From Hyperoodon ampullatus (lineage: Eukaryota; Chordata; Mammalia; Artiodactyla; Ziphiidae): a DNA stretch of 64,000 bases. This document shows, one piece after another, positions 46,141 to 56,519 of this stretch. The notes beneath the pieces were generated by a model. The model did not search any database. It had not been told where the DNA came from and saw only the letters and a program-made list of their open reading frames with translations. Every line of letters starts with the position of its first letter. The stretch's first letter is position 1. Both the position numbers and the translations under genes were made by a program. The stretch is from the NCBI GenBank assembly GCA_949752795.1, contig OX457064.1, positions 104,633,454 to 104,697,453 of the forward strand, written 5' to 3'.

Positions 46141-49100
46141 ATGTATCGATAACTACTTTAATGTAAATGGATTAAATGCGCCAACCAAAAGACATAGACT
46201 GGCTGAATGGATACAAAAACGAGACCTGTATATATGCTGTTTACAAGAGACCCACTTCAGACCTAGGGACACATACAGACTGAAAGTGAGGGGATGGAAA
46301 AAGATTTTCCATGCAAATGGAAATCAAAAGAAAGCTGGAGTAGCAATTCTCATATCAGACAAACTAGACTTTATTTTTTATTTATTTATTTATTTTTTTG
46401 CAGTACGCGGGCCTCTCACTGTTGTGGCCTCTCCCGTTGCGGAGCACAGGCTCCGGACGCGCAGGCTCAGCGGCCATGGCTCACGGGCCCAGCCGCTCCG
46501 CGGCATGTGGGATCTTCCCAGACCGGGGCACGAACCCGTGTCCCCTGCATCGGCAGGCGGACTCTCAACCACTGCGCCACCAGGGAAGCCCAAACTAGAC
46601 TTTAAAATAAAGACTTACAAGAGACCAAGAAGGACACAACATAATGATCAAGGGATCAATCCAAGAAGAAGATATAACAGTTGTAAATATTTATGCACCC
46701 AACATAGGAGCACCTCAATACATAAGGCAAATTATAACAGCCGTAAAATGGGAAATTGACAGTAACACAATCATAGTAAGGGACTTTAACACCCCACTTT
46801 CACCAATGGACAGATCATCCAAAATGAAAATAAATAAGGAAACACAAGTTTTAAATGATACATTAAATAAGATGGACTTAATTGATATTTAGAGGACATT
46901 CCATCCAAAAACAACAGAACACACTTTCTTCTCAAGTGCTCATGGAACATTCTCCAGGATAGATCATATCTTTGGTCACACATCAAGCCTTGGTAAATTT
47001 AAGAAAACTGAAGTTGTATCAAGTATCTTTTCTGACCACAATGCTATGAGACTAGATATCAATTACAGGGAAAAATCTGTAAAAAATTGAAACACGTGGA
47101 GGCTAGACAATACACTACTAAATAACCAAGAGATCACTGAAGAAATCAAAGAGAAAGTCAAAAAATACCTAGAAACAAATGACAATGAAAACACAACGAC
47201 CCAAAACCTATGGGATGCCGCAAAAGCAGTTCTGAGAGGGAGGTTTATAGTAATACAATCCTACCTCAAGAAACAAGAAACATCTCAAATAAACAACCTA
47301 ACCTTATACCTAAAGCTATTAGAGAATGAAGACCAAAAAACCCCCAAAGTTAGCAGAAGGAAAGAAATCATAAAGATCATATCAGAAATAAATGAAAAAG
47401 AAATGAAGGAAACAATAGCAAAGATCAATAAAACTAAAAGCTGGTTCACTGTGAAGATAAACAACATTGATAAACCATTAGCCAGACTCATCAAGAAAAA
47501 AAGGGAGAAGACTCATATCAATAGAATTAGAAATGAAAAAAGGAGAAGTAACAACTGACACTGCAGAAATACAAAGGATCATGAGAGATTACTACAAGCA
47601 ACTCTATGCCAATAAAATGGACAACCTGGAAGAAATGGACACATTCTTAGAAAAGCACAACCTTCCAAGACTGAACCAGGAAGAAACAGAAAATATAAAC
47701 AGACCAATCACAACACTGAAATGGAGACTGTGATTAAAAATCTTCCAACAAACAAAATCCCAGGACCAGATGGCTTCACAGGCGAATTCTATCAAACATT
47801 TAGAGAAGAGCTAACACCTATCATTCTCAAACTCTTCCAAAATATAGCAGAGGGAGGAACACTCCCAAACTCATTCTATGAGGCCACCATCACCCTGATA
47901 CCAAAACCAGACAAAGATGTCACAAATAAAGAAAACTAGAGGCCAATATCACTGATGAACATAGATGCAAAAATCCTCAACAAAATACTAGCAAACAGAA
48001 TCCAACAGCACATTAAAAGGATCATACACCATGATCAAGTGGGGTTTATTCCAGGAATGCAAGAATTCTTCAATATATGCAAATCAATCAATGTGATACA
48101 CCATATTAACATATTGAAGGATAAAAACCATATGATCATCTCAATAGATGCAGAAAAAGCTTTCTTTCAACAAAAAAGCTTTTTTTTCAACAAAATTCAA
48201 CACCTATTTATGATAAAAACACTCCAGAAAGTAGGCATAGAGGGAACTTACCTCAACCTAATAAAGCCCATATATGACAAACCCACAGCCAACATCATTC
48301 TCAATGGTGAAAAACTGAAACCATTTCCACTAAGATCAGGAACAAGACAAGGTTGTCCACTCTCACCACTACTATTCAACATAGTTTTGGAAGTTTTAGC
48401 CACAGCAATCAGAGAAGAAAAAGAAATAAAAGGAATCCAAATCGGAAAAGAAGAAGTAAAACTGTCACTGTTTGCAGATGACATGATACTATACATAGAG
48501 AATCCTAAAGATGCTACCAGAAAACTACTAGAGCTAATCAATGAATTTGGTAAAGTAGCAGGATACAAAATTAATGCCCAGAAATCTCTTGCATTCCTAT
48601 ACACTAATGGTTAAAAATGTGAAAGAGAAATTAAGGAAACACTCCCATTTACCACTGCAACAAAAAGAATAAAATACCTAGGAATAAACCTGCCTAAGGA
48701 GACAAAAGACCTGTATGCAGAAAACTATAAGACACTGATGAAAGAAATTAAAGATGATACAGATGGAGAGATATACCATGTTCTTGGACTGGAAGAATCA
48801 ACATTGTGAAAATGACTATACTACCGAAAGCAATCTACAGATTCAATGCAATCCCTGTCAAACTACTACTGGCATTTTTCACAGAACTAGAACAAAAAAT
48901 TTCACAATTTGTATGGAAACACAAAAGACCCCAAAGAGCCAAAGCAAACTTGAGAAAGAAAAACTGAGCTGGAGGAATCAGGCTCCCTGACTTCAGACTA
49001 TACTACAAAGCTACAGTAATCAAGACAGTATAGTACTGGCACAAAAACAGAAATATAGATCAATGGAATAGGATAGAAAGCCCAGAGATAAATCCATGCA

Positions 49101-50074
49101 CATATGGTCACCTCATTATTGATTAAGGAGAGAAGAATATACAATGGAGAAAAGACAGCCTCTTCAATAAGTGGTGCTGGGAAAACTGGACAGCTACATG
49201 TAAAAGAATGAAATTAGAACACTCCCTAACACTATACACAAAAATAAACTCAAAATGGATTAAAGACCTAAATGTAAGGGCAGACACTGTAAAACTCTTA
49301 GAGGAAAACATAGGCAGAACACTCTATGACATAAATCACAGCAAGATCCTTTTTGACCCACCTCCTAGAGAAATGGAACTAAAAACAAAAATAAACAAAT
49401 GGGACCTAATGAAACTTCAAAGCTTTTGCACAGCAAAGGAAACCATAAAAAAGATGAAAAGACAACCCTCAGAATAGGAGAAAATATTTGCAAATGAAGC
49501 AACTGACAAAGGACTAATCTCTAAAATTTACAAGCAGCTCATGCAGCTCTATATCAAAAAAACAAACAACCAAATCTAAAAATGGGCAGAAGACCTAAAT
49601 AGACATTTCTCCAAAGAAGATATATAGATTGCCAACAAACAGATGAAAGGATGCTCAACATCACTAATCATTAGAGAAATGCAAATCAAAACTACAATGA
49701 GGGATCACCTCACACCAGTCAGAATGGCCATCATCAAAAAATCTACAAACAATAAATGCTGGAGAGGGTGTGGAGGAAAGGGAACCCTCTTACACTGTTG
49801 GTCGGAATGTAAATTGATAAAACCACTATGGAGAACAGTATGGACGTTCCTTAAAATACTACAAATAGAACTACCATACGACCGAGCAATCCCACTACTG
49901 GGCATATACCCTGAGAAAACCATAATTCAAAAAGAGAAATGTACCACAATGTTCACTGCAGCTCTATTTACAATAGCCAGGACATGGAAGCAACCTACGT
50001 GTCCATCGACAGATGAATGGATAAAGAAGATGTGGCACATATATACAATGGAATATTACTCAGCCATAAAATGA
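46141..50074 (+). pseudogene. L1 ORF2 (endonuclease-reverse transcriptase), broken
   Basis: ORF2p nicks target DNA and reverse-transcribes L1 RNA. The start region is scrambled: the ATG at 46141 hits a stop within four codons. EN is readable as NGLNAP, QETHFRP, IYAPN and SDHNA, but GDFN has become RDFN and a SINE splits the domain. Stops include TAG 46890, TGA about 47087, TAG 47937 and TAA 48612, with a frameshift near 47550. The RT frame 47955-48614 keeps [16 protein letters not shown] and FADDM (FADD at 48471-48482), but a short duplication disrupts the motif after IDAEKAF. The C-terminal cysteine motif [18 protein letters not shown] lies near 49760-49815, and the reading ends at TGA 50072-50074. 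Confidence 0.95.
46374..46591 (-). mobile_element. CHR-type SINE inserted in L1 endonuclease
   Basis: Short CHR form on the minus strand, with its T-rich tail (TTATTTATTTATTTATTTTTT) on the left and head CGCCACCAGGGAAGCCC on the right. A perfect 13-bp target duplication AAACTAGACTTTA lies at 46361-46373 and 46592-46604. It splits the L1 EN coding region just after SDKLDF, so it is younger than the L1. Its B-box and head are intact, suggesting a fairly recent insertion. Confidence 0.97.
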
Positions 50075-50552
50075 AATGAAATTGAGTTATTTGTAGTGAG
50101 GTGGATGGACCTAGAGTTTGTCATACAGAGTGAAGTAAATCAGAAAGAGAAAAGCAAATACCGTATGCTAACACATATATATGGAATCTAAAAAAAACAC
50201 AAGGTTTTGAAGAACCTACGGCCAGGACAGGAATAAAGACACAGATGAAGAGAATGGACTCGAGGACACGGGGAGGGGGAAGGGTAAGCTGGGACGAAGT
50301 GAGAGAGTGGCATGGACATATATACACTACCAAATGTAAAATAGCTAGCTAGTGGGAAGCAGCCGCATAGCACAGGAAGATCAGCTTGGTGCTTTGTGAC
50401 CATCTAGAGGCATAGGATAGGGATGGTGGGAGGGAGACGCAAGAGCGAGGGGATATGGGGATATATGTATATGTATAGCTGATTCACTTTGTTATACAGC
50501 AGAAATGAACACACCGTTGTAATTAAACTCCAATTTAAAAAAAAAATAAAAG
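50075..50552 (+). other. L1 3'UTR and A-rich tail
   Basis: Contains a G-rich run (GGGGAGGGGGAAGGG near 50270), GTGGGAAGCAGCCGCATAGCACAGG, a second G-rich block (GGTGGGAGGGAGACGCAAGAG), TATGGGGATATATGTATATG and a final AAACTCCAATTT followed by the A tail. G-rich runs of this kind in L1 3'UTRs can form G-quadruplexes. This is known for mammalian L1s and is an inference here. Confidence 0.9.
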
Positions 50553-50644
50553 AGCCTTCTCAGCACTACTGTTTGTATGGAATGTAAGTGTTCTAGATTT
50601 CTGCAAGCGGATTCACTTCATGTAAAAATGTATACTTACTAAAT

Positions 50645-51320
50645 ATATATTCTGTGTTGGCAGGCATTCTGAGAGGTTCTGAGGATTAAAAGATAAGAGA
50701 TCTCTGCCAACAAGTTATCCAAATATCAATGGAGAAGATAAGTAGAGACACTTGCAGTGCTATGTGAAAGGTACCACGTTTATCCGTTAAGATGTTATCA
50801 ACCGCAGTTGAAACACAGAGGAAAAACAATTAGCCCAGAATGAAGGTGCATCAGGGAAAGCTTCCTAAACTAGATGGGCTGAGTCTGCAAAGTCTAGTAG
50901 AAGGTAGCTGGGTAAAATGACATGGTTTGGAGGCTCACATTCCAGGCTAAGGAAGCCACGTGTGTCAAGTCATGGTAACTTAGGAAGCATGGGGCAAACC
51001 AGCACAGTACGTGCATGGTTGCTGACAGCTGCCATATAGAGTGGAAGAGTTAGGAGGGGAAAAGTAAGATTCAAACCTACATAGATAGACATTGACTAGA
51101 TCTTCAAGGGCTTTCTATGCTGTGCTGAGACTTTTGGATTCTGTTCTTCAGGCAACGAGGTTGCATTAAATGATTTCAAGCAGGAAGGTGACATGATTAG
51201 ACTGGCATTTTAGAAAAGATTATTTCAGTAAGAGATGAATTTGAATTAGAAGGGGCTGGACCTGGATACACGGAAATGAGCTAGAAGGCTTTTTAGATTA
51301 ATCTTGCCAAAAGCTGATTG
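50645..51320 (-). mobile_element. L2 fragment
   Basis: GAATGAAGGTGCATCAGGGAAAGCTTCC, ATTCCAGGCTAAGGAAGCCACG, TTTGGATTCTGTTCTTCAGG and GCAGGAAGGTGACATGATTAGA run in the antisense order typical of L2. Ancient and non-coding. Confidence 0.5.
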
Positions 51321-51639
51321 AGGGTTGAACTAAAGCAGTAGAAGCAAGGATAAAATAAAAGGAATATATATGATAGGTGAGCGCTGGCGCTGGGGTGGCT
51401 GTTAAGAGATATTCCAAATTGAGGCAAGCTGGCCAGGTCTTTGTACCCTTACGTGGACCAGTCTTTGGATGTGGGCTGCCCTCATGAAGGTAAAGTTCCC
51501 TGGGGGAGGTAACATCCTTAATCAAGGGCAACTGCTGGGAGATTTTAGCTACTTCACTTCTGCAAGCGATGCTCCTGGCAGCTGAAGGGATGCGGTGAAG
51601 GGGCTAGGATCTGTGGGGCACAGTGCAGCATCTGCCACA

Positions 51640-51800
51640 GCCAGGCGATATGCTAGGTCCTGTTTTACATGCAGTGATTCATTTAGTCCTTAAAACAATC
51701 CTATGAGGTAGGTACTGTTGTTATTCTTATTTTACAGATGAAGAAATAGAAGCACTGGAAGTTCAAATAACTGGCTCAAAGTTATAGAAATAGGATGAAT
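51640..51800 (-). mobile_element. MIR SINE remnant
   Basis: CAGTGATTCATTTAGTCCTTAAAACAATCCTATGAGGTAGGTACTG, then TATTTTACAGATGAAGAAATAG, is the antisense MIR core, well preserved. Its right end merges into the AT-rich minisatellite. Confidence 0.85.
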
Positions 51801-52160
51801 AAGAAGTAGTATATATAGAGAGGGAGCACAGAGAGAGTATATATATACATATATAGTATATATAGGATGACTAGCAATCAGTATATATGTATATATATAT
51901 GTGCATGTATATATATATATAGAAAGAGTATATACATAAAATTCAGAGAGAGAGTATATAAAGTATATAGTATATATATACATATATAGTATATATAGGA
52001 TGAATAAGAAGTAGTTATAAAGTACGATGACTAAGAAGTAGTATATAGAGTAGTATATATAGTATACATAGGGTGAATAAGAAGTAGTTATAGAAGTAGG
52101 ATGAATAAGAAGGATAAATAAGCAGGATGAATAAGAAGTAGGATAAATAAGAACCAATCA
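51770..52160. repeat. AT-rich minisatellite with GGATGAATAAGAAGTAG units
   Basis: Units of GGATGAATAAGAAGTAGT or shortened forms (GGATAAATAAG, GATGACTAAGAAGTAG) alternate with TATATAG/GTATATATACATATATAG blocks, several in repeated order. It seems to have grown from the end of the MIR copy, whose own text at 51791 is ATAGGATGAATAAGAAGTAG. Minus-strand frames of 81-141 codons here are low-complexity translations, not genes. Confidence 0.85.
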
Positions 52161-52164
52161 GGTA

Positions 52165-52560
52165 CCTGGGCTCCAAAGCCTACATTCCTTCTGTCCTGAG
52201 ACAAAGGATGCAAGTCTTCCCATTGGTCATCTGTATACAGTGTATGCAGCAAAGTCATTGCACCTGTGACAATTTTGCAGCAATTCTCCCAGGTCTTGCT
52301 ATGAATTCTGTTTCTCTTGGTATCATGCACCATTTCTAGGTTTTGTACCTAATTATTCACAGCGATTCTTATGACATTTTCAAAATGTCTAGTTAATCAT
52401 GAGTTTGTCACTATAAAAACTGTTCTCCTGAAGAAAATAATTGGGTAATAAAATTACTTAAAATGAAACAATAAAAATTTGGAAATACAGGTACATGTGG
52501 AAATGTGGACTTTCTAGACACTGATTTAGTCTGGTAAATGATTCCAGGCATTTTAAAAGG
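52165..52560. other. Unique stretch, nothing recognised
   Basis: No gene or named repeat. Confidence 0.4.
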
Positions 52561-52564
52561 TGAA

Positions 52565-53190
52565 GGAAATACCCACCAGAGTGGCTAAAATAAAAAATCT
52601 GACAAAATGAAATGCTGGTGCAATTCATACAGAGCAATTGAAATTCCTAACCACTGTTAATGAGAATAGAAAATGGTACAATCACTTTGAAAAAGTTGGA
52701 CAGTTTCTCATAAATTTAAGTATATATCTACCCCCAAACACAGAAATTCCTAGGCAATTTCCCAACAGAAATAAAACTTTTATTTACTAAAAGACTTGTA
52801 AAAAATCTTCCCAGCATCTTTATTCATAATATTATCCAAAGCCTGGGAAAAGCCCAATATCCATCAATAGGAGAATAGAAAACAGTCTGAGTGATAGTCA
52901 CACGATGAAACACTGCTCATTAATAAAGAAGAACAGGTGGTCGATACACCAATATGACGGAGGCATCCCAGAAACACTGTGCTGAGTGAAAAAAGCCACA
53001 AGCAAATTATTTCATTATGTGAAGTTCCACAACAGAGAAAACTAATCTATGACCCCAAAACTCAGAATAGTGGTTGCCTCAGATGGACGGGGCAGACATG
53101 ACTGGGAGGACATGAAGGAACTTTACAAGGTGACAGTAATGTTATATATCTTGTTAGTAATGTTCTATGAAATAAAAAGTACATGTGTAC
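52565..53190 (+). mobile_element. Old L1 ORF2 end and 3'UTR
   Basis: CCAGAGTGGCTAAAATAAAAAA, TGGACAGTTTCTCATAAATTTAA, CATCTTTATTCATAATATTATCCAAAGCC and CAGAATAGTGGTTGCCTCAGATGG follow the order of an L1M-type element. No intact frame. Confidence 0.7.
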
Positions 53191-53198
53191 GTATTTTT

Positions 53199-53878
53199 TA
53201 TTGCGTAGGCCAAAAGGTTCTTTTGGTTTTTTCTATAAGATGGCTCAAGTAGCACTTAGTTGTCTTTAACTTCATCTGAAACAATTAGGTTAGATTGTAT
53301 GTGACAGCTGTCATATCAATGTGCATTTAAAAAAATGGTGACTTCCCTGGTGGTGCACGCAGTGGTTAAAAATGCGCCTGCCAGGCTTCCCTGGCAGGCG
53401 CAGTGGTTAAGAATCTGCCTGCCAGTGCAGGGGACTCGGGTTCAAGCCCTGGTCTGGGAAGATCCCACATGCTGCGGAGCAACTAAACCTGTGTGCCACA
53501 ACTACTGAGTCTGCGCTCTAGAGCCCGTGCTCCACAACAGGAGAAGCCACTGCAATGAGAAAACACCTCAAGGAGAAGCCCATACACCTCAACGAAGAGT
53601 AGCTCTCTCTCGCCACAACTAGAGAAAGCCCGTGCACAGCAACGAAGACCCAATGCAGCCATAAATAAATAAATAAAATAAAATAAAATAAAAAGACATC
53701 AAAATTGTTGAATTTTTGTGTAGCCATTTTAATATTGAAGATGCAAGGAAAAAGCAACATTTGTTGGCATATTATGCTTTATTATTTCAAGAAAGGTAAA
53801 AACGCAACTGAAATGAAAAAAAAAAGTTTTGTGCAATGTATGGAGAAGGTGCTGTGACTGATCGAATGTGTCAAAACT
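53199..53878 (+). mobile_element. mariner-type DNA transposon 5' part, interrupted
   Basis: The left end TATTGCGTAGGCCAAAAGG resembles the terminal repeat of the mariner element known from cetartiodactyl genomes (bovine Mariner1-type). GATGGCTCAAGTAGCACTTAG and GACAGCTGTCATATC follow. After a SINE insertion the text resumes at about 53696 with the transposase N-terminus (HIMLYYFKKGKNATEM, ICAVYGEGAVTD-like). The start codon context has changed and frames are broken. It stops at about 53878, where an L1 3' end begins, so the catalytic domain and right terminal repeat are gone. Confidence 0.75.
53340..53695 (+). mobile_element. CHR-type SINE (long form) with duplicated head
   Basis: Long CHR body with ACAACTACTGAGTCTGCG, CTCTCGCCACAACTAGAGAAAG and an (AAATA)n tail. 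The first about 42 bases occur twice in tandem (53340-53383 and 53384-53424). The second copy has GGCAGG where GGTGG is usual. CGCCTGCCAG/CTGGCAGGCG at the junction is a perfect 10-bp inverted repeat (53375-53384, 53391-53400). Inserted in the mariner element. TSD not identified. Confidence 0.9.
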
Positions 53879-54165
53879 TATTTACAAAACAGAAATAGAC
53901 TCACAGATATAGAAAACAAGCCTATGGTTACCAAAGGGGAAGACAGGCAGAGGGGTAAATGAGGAGTTTGGAATTAACATATACACACTACTATATATAA
54001 AGTAGATAAACAGCAAGGACCTATTGTATAGCACAGGGAACTATAGTCAATATCTTGTAATAATCTATAATACATAATAATAATCTATACACATATATAA
54101 GTATAATTGAATCACTTTGCTGTACGCCCAAAACATTGTAAATCAACTACAGTTCAATAAAATGA
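53879..54165 (+). mobile_element. L1 3' end
   Basis: ACTTATTTACAAAACAGAAATAG, TTACCAAAGGGGAAGACAGG, CACACTACTATATATAAAGTAG, AATTGAATCACTTTGCTGTACG and AACTACAGTTCAATAAAATG form the common L1 3'UTR. It cuts off the mariner remnant. Confidence 0.92.
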
Positions 54166-54169
54166 AAAG

Positions 54170-54375
54170 CATCCCCTGCACAGTGCTGCTGATAGGCAGT
54201 CACTTCTGTCAGAACCTCTCCTCTCAGGGATGGCTCTCTGCCCCATGGGGGAGTCCAGGACATTTTTAACATGTCCAGCCAGTGACCCCAAGTGTGACTT
54301 CCCATCAATGTTACCCATTGCTTTTCATTTCCTTTCTGGAGTGCTACAGTGTGTTAAATTCCTACTCCATGTTCA
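54170..54375. other. Unique stretch
   Basis: Nothing recognised. Confidence 0.35.
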
Positions 54376-54379
54376 GCTT

Positions 54380-54712
54380 TTAAAGAGATGAAGACAGCTA
54401 AGGAGACAAATTACAGAGTGAAAAGAAATCCCGTGGAATGGGAGAAAAATATGTGCAAACCATCTATCTGACAAGGGGTTAAAATTCAAAATATTTGAAA
54501 TCTCTTACAATTCAATAGCCGAAAAATGACCTTATTAATAAATGGACAAAGGACTTGGGTGGGTATTTCTCCAAAGAAGACATGCAAGTGACTACCAGGC
54601 ACAGGAAAAGGTGTCAGCATTGCTAATCACCAGGGAAATGCAGATCAAAACCACAATGAGAAATCATTCCCATCTGTTACATTGGTTATTACCAAAAAAC
54701 CAAAAGATAAGT
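54380..54712 (+). mobile_element. L1 ORF2 fragment
   Basis: GGGAGAAAAATATGTGCAAACC, TATCTGACAAGGGGTTAA, TTTCTCCAAAGAAGACATGCAA and TAATCACCAGGGAAATGCAGATC lie in the order of ORF2 between the RT and cysteine-rich regions. It is ended by a minus-strand SINE. Confidence 0.8.
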
Positions 54713-54715
54713 TTT

Positions 54716-55068
54716 TTTAAATTAATTAATTAGTTAGTTAACTTTTGGCTGCACTGGGTCTTCGTTGCTACGTGTGGGCTTTCTCTAGTTGCAGCGAGCG
54801 GGGGCTATTCTTTGTTGCGGTGCGCAGGCTTCTCATTGCGGTGGCTTCTCTTGTTGTGGAGCACGGGCTCTAGGCACGCAGGCTTCAGTAGTTGTGGCAC
54901 ATGGGCTCAGTAATCGTGGCTTGTGGGCTCTAGAGCACAGGATCAGTAGTTGTGGCATACCGGCTTAGTTGCTCTGTGGAATGTGGGATCTTCCCGGACC
55001 AGGGCACGAACCCGTGTCCCCTGCATCGTCAGGCGGACTCTCAACCACTGTGCCACCAGGGAAGCCCC
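54716..55068 (-). mobile_element. CHR-type SINE (long form), antisense
   Basis: Plus-strand reading begins with an AATTAATTAATTAGTTAG tail, then GGCTGCACTGGGTCTTCGTTGC, CTTTCTCTAGTTGCAGCGAGC, and ends CTGTGCCACCAGGGAAGCC. Full-length long form. TSD not clear. Confidence 0.93.
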
Positions 55069-55069
55069 C

Positions 55070-55520
55070 CCACACATTTTAATAAAAAAAAAAAAATCCA
55101 GAAAGTTTTGATTCGCATCCTTAGGACACACAGCTTAGAATAGAAACAAGACACCGAATTCCAAGGGCCTTTGCTATTACCCACAGGTGTGTTGTCCTTG
55201 GACTAAATAAGAACAGATTTCCCCGCAGGCTCTGTTGTTGTCTTGGGACCAGATGACACATCATTATTCATGTTAATGAGGTGAATGATGATACTGAAAG
55301 CAAGATTGTTCAGGTTGGTAAATCATAGTCAATAGTGTAACCTCAGCAAATAACAAGAATGGACAGGACCCGGAAGGAGTAACTTCAAGGTAGTAGGAGT
55401 GATGAAGCAAAATGATGAAATGAACAGTTTGCTACCGAATAAAGGACAAAAATAAAATGTAAAACATGGAAATGACTTGCAGCATACCCAGAAAACAATA
55501 CTGACATTGAGAGCAATCAC
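55070..55520. other. Unique stretch, no gene recognised
   Basis: No named repeat or exon. Confidence 0.4.
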
Positions 55521-55535
55521 ATTCCTAATTTGTTC

Positions 55536-55828
55536 TTTTTTGTTTATTTTTATTTTATTTTGGATTATAGTTGATTTACAATGTTGTGCTAGTTTCCGGT
55601 GTACAGCAAAGTGATTTAGTTATACATATACATATAACCATTCTTTTTCAGATTCTTTTCCCATGTAGGGTATTACAGAATATCGAGCAGAGTTCCCTGT
55701 GCTATACAATAGGTCCTTGTTGATTATCTATTTTATAGGTAGTAGTGTGTATGTGTTCATCTCAAACTCCTAATTTATCCCTCCCTCTCACCTTTCCCCT
55801 TTGGCAACCATAAGTTTGTTTTCGAAGT
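55536..55828 (-). mobile_element. L1 3' end, antisense
   Basis: Plus-strand reading: T-rich tail, GATTATAGTTGATTTACAATG, GTGTACAGCAAAGTGATTTAG, CAGATTCTTTTCCCATGTAGG, then CCCTCCCTCTCACCTTTCCCC. A perfect 11-bp target duplication CTAATTTGTTC lies at 55525-55535 and 55829-55839. Confidence 0.94.
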
Positions 55829-55844
55829 CTAATTTGTTCCTACT

Positions 55845-56515
55845 GAAGAATGGAGCAGTTCTGAAAATGGATAATTCTGGCAGTTAATAGGATTCCTATA
55901 TTCCATATACATGTATATGTTTATATATATATATTCAGCAAAGCAATCAGTGTTATTTTCACCAAAAATTCTCTTTCTGTTAGCAAAACCACCACTGAGA
56001 GGTCATTTCAAGTCCTTTCTGCTTCAAATTTTCAATCATATTATCTTTCAATTGTAAATCATGCTAAGGACTATGTGATCTAAATCTCTTGTTTTACAGA
56101 TGACATCTGAGGCCTCAGCTGGTTGTGACTCACCCAGGGTTTCATGGATGTTATCAGGTGTGGCTGAGCAGGTGACAAATTTAGGCTTGACAGGGACATG
56201 AATAAATAGATAAACAGGGATAGACATTTCTGAAAAGCACCTGCTTCTCAGGGGCTGGTTTCTATCACTAGCCCAAACCCCAGCTGTCACCTCCTGGGGA
56301 ATCATCACTCCACCATTGAGCTGACCAGTCTTTATCCAGCCTCAACCCCCCAGCAAGTGCTTCCTGGTCATTTAAACAGCGAGCGCCATCAGAGTTACTC
56401 TCGCTATCATGTGAAACCAGAACCCCCACCCCCCACCCCAGGAAAGAGGGGTGGGATTGCTGTTTCTCCTGAAACCCAGCCCAGTGCTCTTCTGACCATG
56501 AGAAGTTCTCTTATA
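55845..56515. other. Unique stretch, no gene recognised
   Basis: Short TA run near 55918-55932. The C-rich tract at 56428-56450 is low complexity. No exon recognised. Confidence 0.4.
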
Positions 56516-56519
56516 CCCA

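Larger units (their letters stand above)
43149..50552 (+). mobile_element. Near full-length cetartiodactyl L1, inactivated
   Basis: About 7.4 kb including a 218-bp SINE insertion. Order: CpG-rich 5'UTR from about 43149, ORF1 remnant at 45174-46066, short inter-ORF spacer, ORF2 remnant at 46141-50074, 3'UTR with a G-rich stretch (about 50262-50310), A-rich tail at about 50538-50552. It is the only L1 in the window with a 5'UTR. I could not find a target duplication. Stops and frameshifts in both ORFs plus the SINE make it immobile. Similarity of its 3'UTR to the piece nested at 60360-60584 points to one subfamily, different from the L1 3' ends of the ACTACTATATATAAAATAG type. Confidence 0.95.

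Noticed and set aside
46286..46759. 157-codon plus frame crossing SINE and L1
   Set aside because: It is a readthrough of L1 EN codons into the antisense SINE and back. Not a natural fusion gene, since the L1 frame is interrupted by the insertion.
51732..52333. Minus-strand frames of 141 and 81 codons
   Set aside because: They run through the AT-rich minisatellite and give Tyr/Ile/Ser low-complexity translations with no domain.
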